DNA of 64,000 bases from contig NZ_CP030118.1 in NCBI RefSeq assembly GCF_006968745.1, positions 3,298,654 to 3,362,653 of the forward strand, read 5' to 3'. The number at the start of each line of letters is the position of its first letter. Position 1 is the stretch's first letter. This DNA comes from Brasilonema sennae CENA114. GTDB lineage: Bacteria > Cyanobacteriota > Cyanobacteriia > Cyanobacteriales > Nostocaceae. The notes under the pieces were generated by a model, which was not told the DNA's origin, searched no databases, and was given only the letters and a program-made list of their open reading frames with translations. This document shows positions 17,657-27,517 of this stretch, in pieces. A program made the translations under genes and the position numbers.

Positions 17657-18730
17657 ATGAGAAGGCGTTCTGCATTACGCGCCTTGCTGTTTTCTGCTGG
17701 GTTTCTAATTCCTGTTTGCACTCAAACAGGCAATATCAGTCGAAACCAGGCATTAGCAACCAATCCAATCCAAAAAATTGCTACTAAAAGTCCACAACCA
17801 GTTGAGCTAACTTTAGTTGCCTATGGAGTGGCTAAAGCGTTTTACGCAAAAGCGATTCCAGCATTTCAGCAAGAGTGGAAAGCAAAAACCGGTCAAGATG
17901 TCAAGTTCAAAGAATCCTATGGTCCATCTGGAGCGCAAACCAGAGCTATTTTGGGTGGTTTGCAAGCTGACATTTTGGCTCAAAATCTCCAAAGCAACTT
18001 AGATCCTTTGGTAGAAAAAGGCTTTGTCAGGAAAGATTGGAGTCAAAGATTACCCAATCAAGCTTCCCCCGCGAGCACAGTTATGGTCATAGTCACAAGA
18101 CCTGGAAACCCCAAAAAAATTCAGGACTGGAAAGACCTTGCTCATGATGGTATATCTATAGTAGCAATCAATCCTCAAACTGGTGGCAATGCTCGATGGG
18201 GAGTTTTAGCAGGGTACGGCTCAATTCTCAAGTCTCAAGGAGAACAGGCGGCAGAAAACTATCTCAAAGGTTTCGTCAAAAACATTAAGACGATGGTGAG
18301 TAGTGGGCGAGAAGCGACAGATGCCTTTGTCAAAAACAAAATTGGTGATGCACTCGTCACGTTTGAGAACGAAATTATCTTTGCCAACAAGGTCATTCCT
18401 GAAGATTATCCTTATATTGTGCCAGCGAGTAATATCCAGGTCGATTTTCCAGTGACCGTTGTTGACAAGGTTGTTGATCAACGAGGTACTCGCGAAGTTG
18501 CAGAAGCATTTACGAAGTTTTTGTTCTCACCGAAAGGTCAACAAATCTATGCTCAATCAGGCTATCGTCCAAACGACCAACAAGCATATCAACAAAATGC
18601 CAGCCAGTACAAGTCTGTGAAAACGCTGTATAAAATCGCTGATTTTGGCGGTTGGAAACTTGTGAACCAGAAGCTTTTTGCCGATGGGGCGTTATTTGAT
18701 AACGCTCAAGCAGCAGCTCGAACCCGATAA
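17657..18730 (+). CDS. sbpA: Sulfate ABC transporter substrate-binding protein
   Basis: A 357-residue periplasmic binding protein delivering sulfate (or thiosulfate) to the CysTW permease. The N-terminus is a Sec or lipoprotein-like signal (RRRSALRALLFSAGFLIPVC, with a Cys near residue 21). Mature-region signatures of the Sbp family include LTLVAYGVAKAFYAKAIPAF, FKESYGPSGAQTRAI, NPQTGGNARWG and GDALVTFENE. A Gly-rich ribosome site (CCAGGAGCTC) precedes the ATG. The cysT gene starts 5 bases after the stop, so this is the first gene of a three-gene operon. No cysA ATPase gene is present in the window. Confidence 0.93.
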   Translation: MRRRSALRALLFSAGFLIPVCTQTGNISRNQALATNPIQKIATKSPQPVELTLVAYGVAKAFYAKAIPAFQQEWKAKTGQDVKFKESYGPSGAQTRAILGGLQADILAQNLQSNLDPLVEKGFVRKDWSQRLPNQASPASTVMVIVTRPGNPKKIQDWKDLAHDGISIVAINPQTGGNARWGVLAGYGSILKSQGEQAAENYLKGFVKNIKTMVSSGREATDAFVKNKIGDALVTFENEIIFANKVIPEDYPYIVPASNIQVDFPVTVVDKVVDQRGTREVAEAFTKFLFSPKGQQIYAQSGYRPNDQQAYQQNASQYKSVKTLYKIADFGGWKLVNQKLFADGALFDNAQAAARTR

Positions 18731-18735
18731 TTTTA

Positions 18736-19608
18736 ATGTCAGTTCTCTCATCGACTTTATCAATTCAGCGCTTCCATAGATCACTTTTGCAGGGTTTAGC
18801 CCTGACGTACATTAGCTTTATTATTCTTCTGCCCTTGAGCGTCATCTTCCTAGAAGCTTCCAAACGTTCTTGGCAAGAATTGTGGCAGGTGATCACAGCT
18901 CCTGTTGCTGTGGAAGCGTATAAACTTTCCTTTGGTGCTGCTTTGTTGGCTGCTTTAATTAACAGCATCTTTGGGGTTATTCTAGCCTGGATACTCGTAC
19001 GCTATGAGTTTCCAGGTAGACGCTTAGCTGATGGTTTGGTGGATTTACCTTTTGCCATGCCTTCTGTGGTTGCTGGAATTGCTTTAGTCTCTCTCTACGG
19101 TTCTGGTGGTGTTCTCGGACATTACCTTGATCCGGGAACATTCTTAGGAAACAGTTTACAACAGCTTGGTATCAAGCAGGTAAACTTGACCTCATCTGTG
19201 TTGGGAGTTGTTTTTGCTAAAGTTTTCGTAACGCTTCCTTTTGTCGTCAGAACCGTGCAACCCGTTCTCATGGAGATTGAACCAGAAGTCGAGGAAGCAG
19301 CACATACTTTGGGAGCAAATGCTTGGCAAACATTTTGGCGAATTCTTTTTCCGCAATTATTACCTGCAATTTTGACAGGGTTTACGCTGGCTTTTGCGCG
19401 TGCGGTTGGGGAGTATGGTGTCGTTTTGATAATTTCCGGTAATATTCCTTATGAAACGATGATTAGCTCTGTCTACATCTACCGTCGATTGGAAGAATAT
19501 GACTATAGCGGTGCAACGGCGGTGGCGATCGTGCTTCTGTTGTTTTCTCTAGTCATTTTAATTTGTACCAATCTCGTGCAATGGTGGAGTCTGCGGTATG
19601 AGAGGTAG
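18736..19608 (+). CDS. cysT: Sulfate ABC transporter permease subunit CysT
   Basis: A 290-residue inner-membrane permease with about six hydrophobic helices. The ABC permease EAA-loop that contacts the ATPase is EEAAHTLGANAWQTFWRILFPQLLPAI, the CysT/CysU form. It pairs with CysW and the SbpA binding protein to import sulfate. It begins 5 bases after sbpA, and its stop overlaps the cysW start by 11 bases, which indicates translational coupling. Confidence 0.94.
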   Translation: MSVLSSTLSIQRFHRSLLQGLALTYISFIILLPLSVIFLEASKRSWQELWQVITAPVAVEAYKLSFGAALLAALINSIFGVILAWILVRYEFPGRRLADGLVDLPFAMPSVVAGIALVSLYGSGGVLGHYLDPGTFLGNSLQQLGIKQVNLTSSVLGVVFAKVFVTLPFVVRTVQPVLMEIEPEVEEAAHTLGANAWQTFWRILFPQLLPAILTGFTLAFARAVGEYGVVLIISGNIPYETMISSVYIYRRLEEYDYSGATAVAIVLLLFSLVILICTNLVQWWSLRYER

Positions 19609-20443
19609 CTTACAAGCAAAGCAACGATCATTCCCTTGGGGACGCTATTTGTTGATTGCGATTGGTTTATCTTTCTTGGCGATCGTCGTTGTTTTTCCTC
19701 TATTGAATATTTTTTATCAAGCGTTTGCTCAAGGTATTTCAGCTTACTTGACAGGAATTAGAACACCAGAAGCTCGTCATGCCCTGTTTTTAACTTTGGC
19801 GATCGCCTTAATTGCAGTTCCCATGAATACTGGTTTTGGGATTTTAATTGCCTGGATTCTCGCGCGATACTCTTTTCCCGGTAAATTTCTGTTACTCTTA
19901 ATTATCGATTTGCCATTAGCCATTTCACCTACCGTTGTTGGTTTAATGTTCATCCTTCTTTACAGCCAAACCGTAGGTATATTTGGTTCTTGGTTAGAAG
20001 CTGCAAATATAAAAGTTATCTTTGCTCTACCTGGGATGATTTTGACAACCATGTTTGTCACCTTTCCGTTTGTGATCCGAGAAGTCCTCCCGACGCTGCA
20101 AAGCATGGAACTTGCACAGGAAGAAGCAGCGCAAACACTAGGAGCAAATTCCTGGCAGATTTTCTGGCGCGTGATTTTTCCTTCTATTCGCTGGGCGTTA
20201 CTTTACGGGGTGATACTTTGTACCTCTAGGGCAATTGGAGAATTTGGAGCCGTCTCGGTTGTCTCAGGTAAATTGATTGGAGATACGAACACCCTAACAT
20301 TACATATAGAACGAGTTTATAGCGAATACGATACTATTGCGGCCTTCGCCTGTGCGTCGCTTCTAGCTTTCTTAGCATTATTGACTTTAATTGGACAAGA
20401 GTTGCTGCGAACAGTAGAAAAACCAAGAGATTTTACTCCTTAA
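19598..20443 (+). CDS. cysW: Sulfate ABC transporter permease subunit CysW
   Basis: A 281-residue membrane permease, partner of CysT. It has about six hydrophobic segments and the EAA-loop EEAAQTLGANSWQIFWRVIFP. Its start lies within the last codons of cysT (11-base overlap). It is the last gene of the sbpA-cysT-cysW run; the ATPase subunit must be encoded elsewhere. The family also transports thiosulfate, so substrate range is not decided by the sequence. Confidence 0.94.
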   Translation: MRGSLQAKQRSFPWGRYLLIAIGLSFLAIVVVFPLLNIFYQAFAQGISAYLTGIRTPEARHALFLTLAIALIAVPMNTGFGILIAWILARYSFPGKFLLLLIIDLPLAISPTVVGLMFILLYSQTVGIFGSWLEAANIKVIFALPGMILTTMFVTFPFVIREVLPTLQSMELAQEEAAQTLGANSWQIFWRVIFPSIRWALLYGVILCTSRAIGEFGAVSVVSGKLIGDTNTLTLHIERVYSEYDTIAAFACASLLAFLALLTLIGQELLRTVEKPRDFTP

Positions 20444-21142
20444 CAAATCTTAAATGACCAATCACTGCTCAATAATTCAAGTCAAGACTGATTTGTGAAA
20501 AATTGGGTAGGTTGAGGTTCTTCGTTTTTTATCAAAAGAACTCAGAACTCACAAATCAGAATAAGAAGAAAGACAAGCGCATAAATTGTAGAGTTCTGGG
20601 TTCTGAGTTTTGGGGTTCAAAACCCCACCGTCTATACGAGATCCAGTACTGCGGGAGGGAAACCCTGGTGCAGGATAAGAGCGTTGTCTTCAATTGAGTG
20701 GGGTCCCAATCCCCATTCAAAAGATTGCTGAGTTCTGCGTTCTGACAACTGAGTTCTTCTTCAAAGGTGTTCCTTTGAACAGGATATCAGCCGTACTGTA
20801 GGCATACGACATTTAAGATTGTGTTAATATTCTTTGAATTTCTTTACCAACGGATATCAAATATTGCGATTATTCTATAACCTAAAGAATGAACAAATTA
20901 TTCTGCAATAATGTAAAAAATATCACTATTGCATAAAAAATTGCTTAGTAGAAGAAAGTAAGGAAGCCATATATTTCCTTGTTGCCCAAGCTGATTCCCA
21001 TAATTTGGTGAATGTTGTGCTTACGGCGTCAGTCTGACAAATCTTGGGGCGTCTACCACAAAAGCCCATTGCCAACAACTGGCAAACAAAGAATTTGTTT
21101 TTGCTATTCCGTAATTCACAAAATACATCTTCAAGGAATTAA
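20444..21142. other. Intergenic region with degenerate repeats
   Basis: No gene supported. A hairpin GGGGTT/AACCCC lies at 20612-20626. Several copies of TTCTGAGTT/TTCTGGGTT-type short repeats occur at 20530-20760. The segment 20820-20960 is very AT-rich and may contain the promoter of the PstS-like gene. The GGGGTTCAAA sequence recalls a tRNA T-loop but no cloverleaf can be built around it. Confidence 0.4.
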
Positions 21143-22288
21143 ATGCATACGAACGAATCAAATGCCAAGGGAAACATTATCTGTGGCTCATGTACCTATG
21201 ATGAAAATCCTAAAACAGCTAAACACTGTAAAAGGTGCGGTAAGCCCCTTGTTATTGCTTCCGTACCTAGCACACAGAGAATGACTAGCTCTACACTGTT
21301 CAAGAGTGAGATTACTTTGTCAGTCATAGTGTTGCTGCTTTTTAGTCTAGGAGGCTACTTTCTTTGGCACCAAGTTCAATCGTCAGCAACTCTCAGCAAT
21401 GAGAAAGTTTCTGCCAACACCTCTTCTGATATCCAAAATTACACTTCCATGAAGGAAGTTCCGAATTTGCCACAGGGTACATTCAACTTTGGTGGCTCCC
21501 TCATTTTTGCATCTTTAATGGCTCAAGGTACACACAAGGCTATCAACCAAACTCACCCAAATTTTATCCTACGCTACACTGAGCCAGTTGACAACCAACC
21601 TGGTACTGGTAAAGGAATTGAGATGCTGCTCAAAGGTCAACTGAGCTTTGCTTTGTCCGGTCGTCCTCTTGAGGATGCTGAGTATAAACAAGCAATTGAG
21701 CGCGGTTTTACATTGGATCAAGTCGCAGTTGCGATTGATGGGCTTGGCTGTTATACCCATCCAGATATTTCCATTCCTGGACTGTCGGTGACTCAACTCC
21801 AAGAAATTTACATGGGCAAAATCACCAACTGGAAAGAAGTCGGAGGACCAGACTTGCGGATAGTCCCTTTTAGTATCAACGTTAAAACAACCGCTTTGCT
21901 CAAAACACTTCTTGGTTCAAAAGTTGGCAGTGTTAGCCCTAAGGTACGTTCCAGTCGTGACTACACTGTACTTGTTCGTGATGTTGGCACTACTCCAGGA
22001 GCAATTGGTATCGGCGCAGCAATGCTAGTTGTCACTCAGCACACGGTTCGCCCTGTAGCCTTGGCTGCTGGTAACACCAACAAGTATGTACCAGCTATGA
22101 CTGAGAATCATAAACTGAATATGGCAGCGTTCCGGGATAGCTCGTACCCTATAACCAGGTACTTGTATGTCATCATTCGTCGGGATGGTAGAGCCGATGA
22201 ACAAGCTGGAGTTGGTTATGCTAATCTGTTGCTGTCTAAAGAAGGTCAACAATTTGTTGAAAAAGCAGGCTTAGTACCAATTCGGTGA
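21143..22288 (+). CDS. Membrane-anchored PstS-like substrate-binding protein with N-terminal zinc ribbon
   Basis: A 381-residue protein. Residues 14-32 form a four-cysteine zinc ribbon (C14, C17, C29, C32), followed by a single transmembrane helix at about 57-75. The rest is a phosphate-binding-protein-like domain: FNFGGSLIFASLM, GRPLEDAEYKQ, and IYMGKITNWKEVGGPDLRIVPF, which is the PstS-family hinge signature. So the ribbon would face the cytoplasm and the binding domain the periplasm. A zinc ribbon on a PstS-like protein suggests sensing or scaffolding more than transport; no permease or ATPase genes are adjacent. The next gene starts at or just after this stop, implying coupled expression. 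Confidence 0.75.
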   Translation: MHTNESNAKGNIICGSCTYDENPKTAKHCKRCGKPLVIASVPSTQRMTSSTLFKSEITLSVIVLLLFSLGGYFLWHQVQSSATLSNEKVSANTSSDIQNYTSMKEVPNLPQGTFNFGGSLIFASLMAQGTHKAINQTHPNFILRYTEPVDNQPGTGKGIEMLLKGQLSFALSGRPLEDAEYKQAIERGFTLDQVAVAIDGLGCYTHPDISIPGLSVTQLQEIYMGKITNWKEVGGPDLRIVPFSINVKTTALLKTLLGSKVGSVSPKVRSSRDYTVLVRDVGTTPGAIGIGAAMLVVTQHTVRPVALAAGNTNKYVPAMTENHKLNMAAFRDSSYPITRYLYVIIRRDGRADEQAGVGYANLLLSKEGQQFVEKAGLVPIR

Positions 22289-22293
22289 ACATA

Positions 22294-24672
22294 ATGACTC
22301 AGGAAAACTACATATCAAACGAAAACCTAGATTCATTGCTCGGAGAGTATACTCATCCCGAGGGATATCTAGAGTATGTCAGCAGCTTACCGTTTCTTGG
22401 TCGTTTGCACTGTTCAACTCGACAAATTGAGGCTGGAAGTTGGCAGGAAATTCTACTTGATTACGAAGTTGGTGCTTCTGGTATTGCAGACGGTGCTTGG
22501 ATTAAGGTAACGTTCAAATTTTACTCAGACTGGGGACTGTTTCAGAGGGAAGACCCCAAGGGAGCTAATTATCTTTCAGCAGAATACCAAAGTCGCCCTT
22601 GTCTTCCTGGTGAGAGTCCTGCGACGGTGCAGTCACTGAAAGTTCGGTTTGACCAGAAGGGACATGAACGTCCTTATCAAAAGGCGATTATTGTAGATAT
22701 TGTCGATGGTTATATCAAACCAGGTGACCATATTTTGATTCGGTTGGGCGATCGCCGCGCTGGTGGGCCAGGAACAAGAGTACAAACTTTTGTTGAGCAA
22801 GGTTTCCGCTTCCGTGCTTACATTGACCCCGTTGGCACCTCTCGCTTTGCCGACATTCCTGGTGATGTCGTGATTGATATTGTGCCAGGATTACCAGCAA
22901 AACTTGCAATTGTAACTCCACGTCTGGTTAAGACGGGGGCCACTTTTCCTGTAGTAATACGGGCAGAAGATGTCTGGGGTAATACTTGCTGGGGATTGGG
23001 AGGACAACTGCGATTAACAGATTGTAGAACACAACATGAGCAATCGCTTGACATACCAGAGCAAGGTTGGGCGGTGGTAAAAACCAACTTGACTCTGAAT
23101 GCGGATGAAGAAACAATACTACAAGCGACTCTAGTAGGAACTGAGTTACAAAGCGCTCCCACTCCCATCACTGCAGATAGTAACTTGGCTTACCCTCGTG
23201 CCTTTTTTGCCGACCTTCATGTCCACTCCAACAACACAATAGGAACGAATAGTACGGAGTATAATTTTGCCTACGGTAGAGATGTGGCAGGCTTGGATGT
23301 TTTGGGTTATACGGCGAATGATTTTAATATTACTGAGGAGCGGTGGAAGGAAGATGTAAAGCTATGCCGGGAGGTGACGCAAGAAGGCGAGTTTCTTTGC
23401 TATCCCGGTACAGAATGGTGTGGGAATTCAGCGGCGGGGGGCGATCGCAATATTGTTTTCTTAGGCGACGAAGTGCTATTTCCCTATGATCGCCAAGGAA
23501 AGTTGCTTCGCTCTTTTGAGTGGAATGAAGACATGAAAGGAAAGCAACTGCTGCCTGGGGCTTGGCCCGTAGATAAGCTTTACGCTGGATATATCCATAA
23601 TCCAGAACAGCACCTATTCATCCCTCACATAGGCGGACGACGTGCCATTTTAGACTGGCATCACCCCAAACTGGAACGTCTGATAGAAATTGGTTCGTCT
23701 TGGGGACACTTCCCTTGGTTTTACCAAGATGCCATCAGTCGAGGATATAAAGTCGGGGTGTCAGCGAATGGCGATGAACATCGCGGGCGTTGTGGCGGTG
23801 GTGTTCCTGGAACAGCGGTTTTTGGAGTGAATGGTGGACTAACGGGGGTGATTTCTCCTTCGCTGACAAAGTTGGATATAAGTCAGGCGCTGCGTTCTCG
23901 TCATACTTGGGCGACAACGGGCGATCGCTTAGTCGCTTTACTTTGGTCAGGATCACACATTCAAGGAGATGAATTTCCTGGATCTGATTCAGTGACTATT
24001 CACTATCGATTGCTAGGTACCACTGGTTGGGACGAAATTGCAGCACATACCCATAATGGTTTACTCTGGCATCGTAACCTCCAACTTGAAGCAGGTTACG
24101 CTGCAAATAAAATTCGCCTGCGCTGGGGTGGTTCACGGATAAAAGACCGCTATCGTTGGGCTGCATGGCGTGGAACCTTAAAATTTTCCAATACATTAGT
24201 GCACAACTATCAAGTTAATGGTCTAGAACATCCAGAGGAATATGTTAGACGAGATGGAGCACTCAAACTAGAGTTTTGCTCTGATACCTACGGAGATTCT
24301 GATGCGATTGATATGGAACTCTCCGATTTACTCCATGCGCAATTCCAACTCCATGTTGAAATCGATAGTTACATTAAGGTGGGAAGTCCATTACGCCGCA
24401 ATCCTTATATCCATTGCCCAGAATTTAAGTGGGAATTTTCTGGCAAAGACCTTTTCAACAAAGGAATTTTACGGCAAGAATTGGGAGGAGCAGAACTTTT
24501 CATTGCGGTAGAACGCTTAAGTGCAACTCCTATGCCAAGAGATGTTAGTGGCACTTTTACAGTAGAACCTCAGTCGAGTCCTCACGGTTTTGTGCCAATT
24601 TATATTTCAGGGCGTCAGGTTGATGATTCCAAAGTTTGGACTAGCCCTGTGTTTATCATGTTTGAGAATTGA
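22294..24672 (+). CDS. PHP-superfamily (DUF3604-like) protein
   Basis: A 792-residue protein without a signal peptide. The middle part carries FADLHVHSN near residue 310, the metal-binding entry motif of PHP-type phosphoesterases, followed by further His/Asp sites (DWHHP, SANGDEHRG, SRHTWATTGDR). The first 300 residues look like beta-sandwich segments. These traits fit the DUF3604 family, whose reaction is unknown. An alternative GTG start at 22285 overlaps the previous stop by four bases and would add three residues; the ATG at 22294 is used here. The overlap or near-overlap ties it to the PstS-like gene. Function in phosphate or phosphoester handling is only inference. Confidence 0.7.
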   Translation: MTQENYISNENLDSLLGEYTHPEGYLEYVSSLPFLGRLHCSTRQIEAGSWQEILLDYEVGASGIADGAWIKVTFKFYSDWGLFQREDPKGANYLSAEYQSRPCLPGESPATVQSLKVRFDQKGHERPYQKAIIVDIVDGYIKPGDHILIRLGDRRAGGPGTRVQTFVEQGFRFRAYIDPVGTSRFADIPGDVVIDIVPGLPAKLAIVTPRLVKTGATFPVVIRAEDVWGNTCWGLGGQLRLTDCRTQHEQSLDIPEQGWAVVKTNLTLNADEETILQATLVGTELQSAPTPITADSNLAYPRAFFADLHVHSNNTIGTNSTEYNFAYGRDVAGLDVLGYTANDFNITEERWKEDVKLCREVTQEGEFLCYPGTEWCGNSAAGGDRNIVFLGDEVLFPYDRQGKLLRSFEWNEDMKGKQLLPGAWPVDKLYAGYIHNPEQHLFIPHIGGRRAILDWHHPKLERLIEIGSSWGHFPWFYQDAISRGYKVGVSANGDEHRGRCGGGVPGTAVFGVNGGLTGVISPSLTKLDISQALRSRHTWATTGDRLVALLWSGSHIQGDEFPGSDSVTIHYRLLGTTGWDEIAAHTHNGLLWHRNLQLEAGYAANKIRLRWGGSRIKDRYRWAAWRGTLKFSNTLVHNYQVNGLEHPEEYVRRDGALKLEFCSDTYGDSDAIDMELSDLLHAQFQLHVEIDSYIKVGSPLRRNPYIHCPEFKWEFSGKDLFNKGILRQELGGAELFIAVERLSATPMPRDVSGTFTVEPQSSPHGFVPIYISGRQVDDSKVWTSPVFIMFEN

Positions 24673-24729
24673 ACTACCCACACTTGTGCAAGCGGTGAGT
24701 GCAGGTAGTTTGTTAGTTAAATTTGCTAC

Positions 24730-25470
24730 TTAAGTATTTGAATTTGGAGGATTTGGTGGTACTTCTGCTGGGGGAAGAACTTCCACCACAGGTGCTGTTT
24801 TTTCCTCAGTTTCCGTCTGTGCTTGAGCCGCTTCCACTAATTCCGGCGATGGGGGATTTGGTGGGACTGCTTGCGGGATCACCTCTATAACTGGAGGTGC
24901 TGGTGCTTCTGCTGTTGGAGTTTTTGCTTCGGTATCAGTGGTAGCAGGTGGGGTAACTGGTGGTTGCTTTGTGACTGGAGTGCGTCCATCGACAACCTCA
25001 ACCTTTGGTTTGGCTGTGGGTGCAGGAGTTTGTGCCGTTTTAGACTTTTCAGGTGTCTTTTTACCCACAGTTTGGACTCGGTTTTTCAGCCCTGAAAAAC
25101 TACCAACAATACTTTTTGGCAATTGAACAAGTTTTTGTGGAAGCGACAACCCAGAGACTTGCTGTTGAATGTTTGTTTTTACTGTTTCAGTGCTGGGTAT
25201 CTGAGTTTGTTGTATCTTTGGTGTGAGTTGACGACGTAACGACAGCGTTTGCCAGCCAAACCAACCCAAAAGAGCCACACTAGCCACATGACCCAGCAAA
25301 AGACCCCCAGTAATGCGTCGGGCAAATATCCATAAGACTAAGGCGTAGAACAGTCCTACACCACTCAAAATAAAATCATTCTTACGGTGGATTTCAGGAA
25401 AAAAGAAAGCTGCTATGTAAAGTGCTACACTTCCAAGACCGACAGTCAACGCTAGGATATATGCCAGCAT
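24730..25470 (-). CDS. Ycf66 family protein
   Basis: A 246-residue membrane protein. The first 90 residues contain three hydrophobic helices (LAYILALTVGLGSVALYIAAFFFP, FYALVLWIFA, and the GHVASVALLGWFGWQTLSLRR region), the pattern of Ycf66, found in cyanobacteria and some plastids. The C-terminal 150 residues are rich in Pro, Thr, Ala and Glu and likely disordered. The function of Ycf66 is not established. It converges with the PHP-type gene and is divergent from gnd. Confidence 0.85.
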   Translation of the reverse strand: MLAYILALTVGLGSVALYIAAFFFPEIHRKNDFILSGVGLFYALVLWIFARRITGGLLLGHVASVALLGWFGWQTLSLRRQLTPKIQQTQIPSTETVKTNIQQQVSGLSLPQKLVQLPKSIVGSFSGLKNRVQTVGKKTPEKSKTAQTPAPTAKPKVEVVDGRTPVTKQPPVTPPATTDTEAKTPTAEAPAPPVIEVIPQAVPPNPPSPELVEAAQAQTETEEKTAPVVEVLPPAEVPPNPPNSNT

Positions 25471-25776
25471 TTTGTGGTTACTCCTTACTGTGTCATTTCA
25501 CTAGGGATTTGGGATTGAAGATGAGAAATTGGGAGTAGAAGTACTCAGTTCAAAGTATCTAGTCCCCCCATCGTTATAACTAAATAACTAAATATCTCAA
25601 TTTTGCAAATTTTGCCAGAAAGTTGTTGAATCAGATACAAATTAAAATTTTTTATCTGTGTAGGTTCAATATTTCGGGTATGTTTAAGAAGTCTTAATGT
25701 CTTCTTTAGGAGAGAAGCAGAAATCTCGGATTACCCTTGAAGATAAAGAGAATCTGCAAGAGTTAGCCAGAATTTT
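25471..25776. other. Divergent intergenic region, Ycf66 gene / gnd
   Basis: 306 bases without a gene. It must contain the promoters of both divergent genes. AT-rich tracts occur at 25575-25660 (CTAAATAACTAAATATC). I see no clear operator or riboswitch. Confidence 0.4.
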
Positions 25777-27273
25777 ATGACACAGCAAAGCTTTGGTGTG
25801 ATTGGTTTAGCTGTTATGGGTGAAAACATCGCTCTAAACGTTGAGCGTAACGGCTTTCCAATCGCAGTTTACAACCGCTCGCGAGACAAAACTGATAAAT
25901 TCATGGCTGAGCGTGCCCAAGGAAGAAACGTTAAAGCTGCTTTTACGTTAGAAGAGTTTGTGGCTTCTTTGGAACGTCCCAGAAAAATTTTAATCATGGT
26001 GCAAGCAGGTAAACCTGTAGATGCAGTGATTGCTCAGCTCAAACCCTTGCTGGACGAAGGCGACATTATTATCGATGGTGGCAACTCTTGGTTTGAAGAT
26101 ACGGTTCGCCGCACCCAAGAACTAGAACCCGCTGGGTTTCGGTTCATTGGTATGGGCGTCAGCGGTGGTGAAGAAGGAGCACTCAATGGTCCTTCACTGA
26201 TGCCAGGAGGTACACAAAGCTCTTACCAGTATCTGGAGCCAATTTTTAACAAAATTGCTGCCCAAGTCGATGATGGTCCTTGCGTGACGTATATTGGTCC
26301 TGGTGGTGCAGGTCACTACGTCAAAATGGTACACAACGGCATTGAGTACGGCGATATGCAGCTGATTGCAGAAGCCTACGATTTACTGAAAAATGCTGCT
26401 GGACTTGACCATAATCAACTCCATGAAGTTTTTGCCGAATGGAACACCACAGACGAACTCAATTCGTTTTTGATTGAAATTACGGCAAATATTTTCCCTT
26501 ACATTGACCCAGAAACAAATTTACCTCTGGTAGATTTGATTGTTGACGCCGCAGGTCAAAAAGGGACTGGACGTTGGACGGTACAGACTGCGTTGGAACT
26601 AGGAGTTTCTATTCCGACCATCATAGCAGCGGTGAATGCCCGCATTATCTCTTCCTTTAAACAAGAGCGCGTAGCAGCATCCAAGATCCTCACAGGTCCA
26701 ACTGGCAAGTATGAGGGAAATACCCAAGAGTTTATCAATAAAGTCCGGGATGCCCTCTATTGCTCGAAAATCTGTTCTTACGCTCAAGGAATGGCTTTGT
26801 TAGCTACCGCGTCGCATACGTATAATTTTGGATTGGATCTGGGTGAAATGGCGCGGATTTGGAAGGGTGGCTGTATTATTCGTGCTGGATTTTTGAACAA
26901 GATTAAGAAGGCTTTTAGTGAAAATCCAGCGCTGCCTAACCTCCTATTAGCTCCTGAATTCAAGCAGACGATTCTCGATAGACAAGATGCTTGGCGTGAC
27001 GTGTTGGTAACAGCAGCAAAACTGGGAATTCCAGTGCCAGCATTTAGTGCATCTTTGGATTACTTCGATAGCTATCGTCGCGATCGCTTGCCTCAAAACC
27101 TCACACAAGCTCAACGCGACTACTTCGGGGCGCATACCTACCTGCGTCTGGATAAGCCTGGTGCCTTCCACACTGAATGGACACCAATTTCTGAGCAGTC
27201 CGTGTCAACTTCAACACCAAGACAATTGGAAGCTAAACTACCAACTACACCTCCAACGTCTTCAAATGGCTAG
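25777..27273 (+). CDS. gnd: 6-phosphogluconate dehydrogenase, decarboxylating (NADP+)
   Basis: A 498-residue enzyme of the oxidative pentose phosphate pathway that converts 6-phosphogluconate to ribulose 5-phosphate with NADPH. The N-terminal nucleotide fold has GVIGLAVMGENIALNVERNGF and the NRSRDKTDKF segment. Catalytic signatures include GMGVSGGEEGALNGPSLMPGG and HYVKMVHNGIEYGDMQLI, with the catalytic Lys and Glu. The C-terminal 6PGDH domain is complete (KGTGRWT, KICSYAQGMAL), followed by a 20-residue Thr/Ser/Pro tail. A strong terminator follows at 27299-27329. In heterocyst-forming species this pathway supplies reductant for nitrogen fixation. Confidence 0.97.
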   Translation: MTQQSFGVIGLAVMGENIALNVERNGFPIAVYNRSRDKTDKFMAERAQGRNVKAAFTLEEFVASLERPRKILIMVQAGKPVDAVIAQLKPLLDEGDIIIDGGNSWFEDTVRRTQELEPAGFRFIGMGVSGGEEGALNGPSLMPGGTQSSYQYLEPIFNKIAAQVDDGPCVTYIGPGGAGHYVKMVHNGIEYGDMQLIAEAYDLLKNAAGLDHNQLHEVFAEWNTTDELNSFLIEITANIFPYIDPETNLPLVDLIVDAAGQKGTGRWTVQTALELGVSIPTIIAAVNARIISSFKQERVAASKILTGPTGKYEGNTQEFINKVRDALYCSKICSYAQGMALLATASHTYNFGLDLGEMARIWKGGCIIRAGFLNKIKKAFSENPALPNLLLAPEFKQTILDRQDAWRDVLVTAAKLGIPVPAFSASLDYFDSYRRDRLPQNLTQAQRDYFGAHTYLRLDKPGAFHTEWTPISEQSVSTSTPRQLEAKLPTTPPTSSNG

Positions 27274-27298
27274 AGATTTTTAGTTGAAAATTTTGCGG

Positions 27299-27329
27299 GT
27301 GACTCTGAGTTTTTCAGAGTCACTTTTTT
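27299..27329 (+). terminator. Rho-independent terminator of gnd
   Basis: Stem GTGACTCTGA / TCAGAGTCAC with a short T loop, followed by six T residues and C. It lies 26 bases after the gnd stop. Confidence 0.9.
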
Positions 27330-27517
27330 CAATTGCATAAAGCACAGATCATTAGACTGAATTTTTTGATCTGATAAAGAAACTGTTACCGAAGCTAAAA
27401 TCCTGAAATTCCTTTATGATACATATTATCTTTTTTTGTCAATAGGAATAAATTCAGTTTTATCTGCATATTTTTTACTTTAAATAAAAACGTCAAATCC
27501 TCTGCCTCACTTCCCGC

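Noticed and set aside
20580..20720. Possible tRNA
   Set aside because: GGGGTTCAAAACCCC resembles a T-arm, but no acceptor stem or anticodon arm can be paired around it.
22285..22293. GTG start for the PHP-type gene
   Set aside because: Not excluded, but the ATG nine bases downstream is in the same frame and preferred; the difference is three residues.
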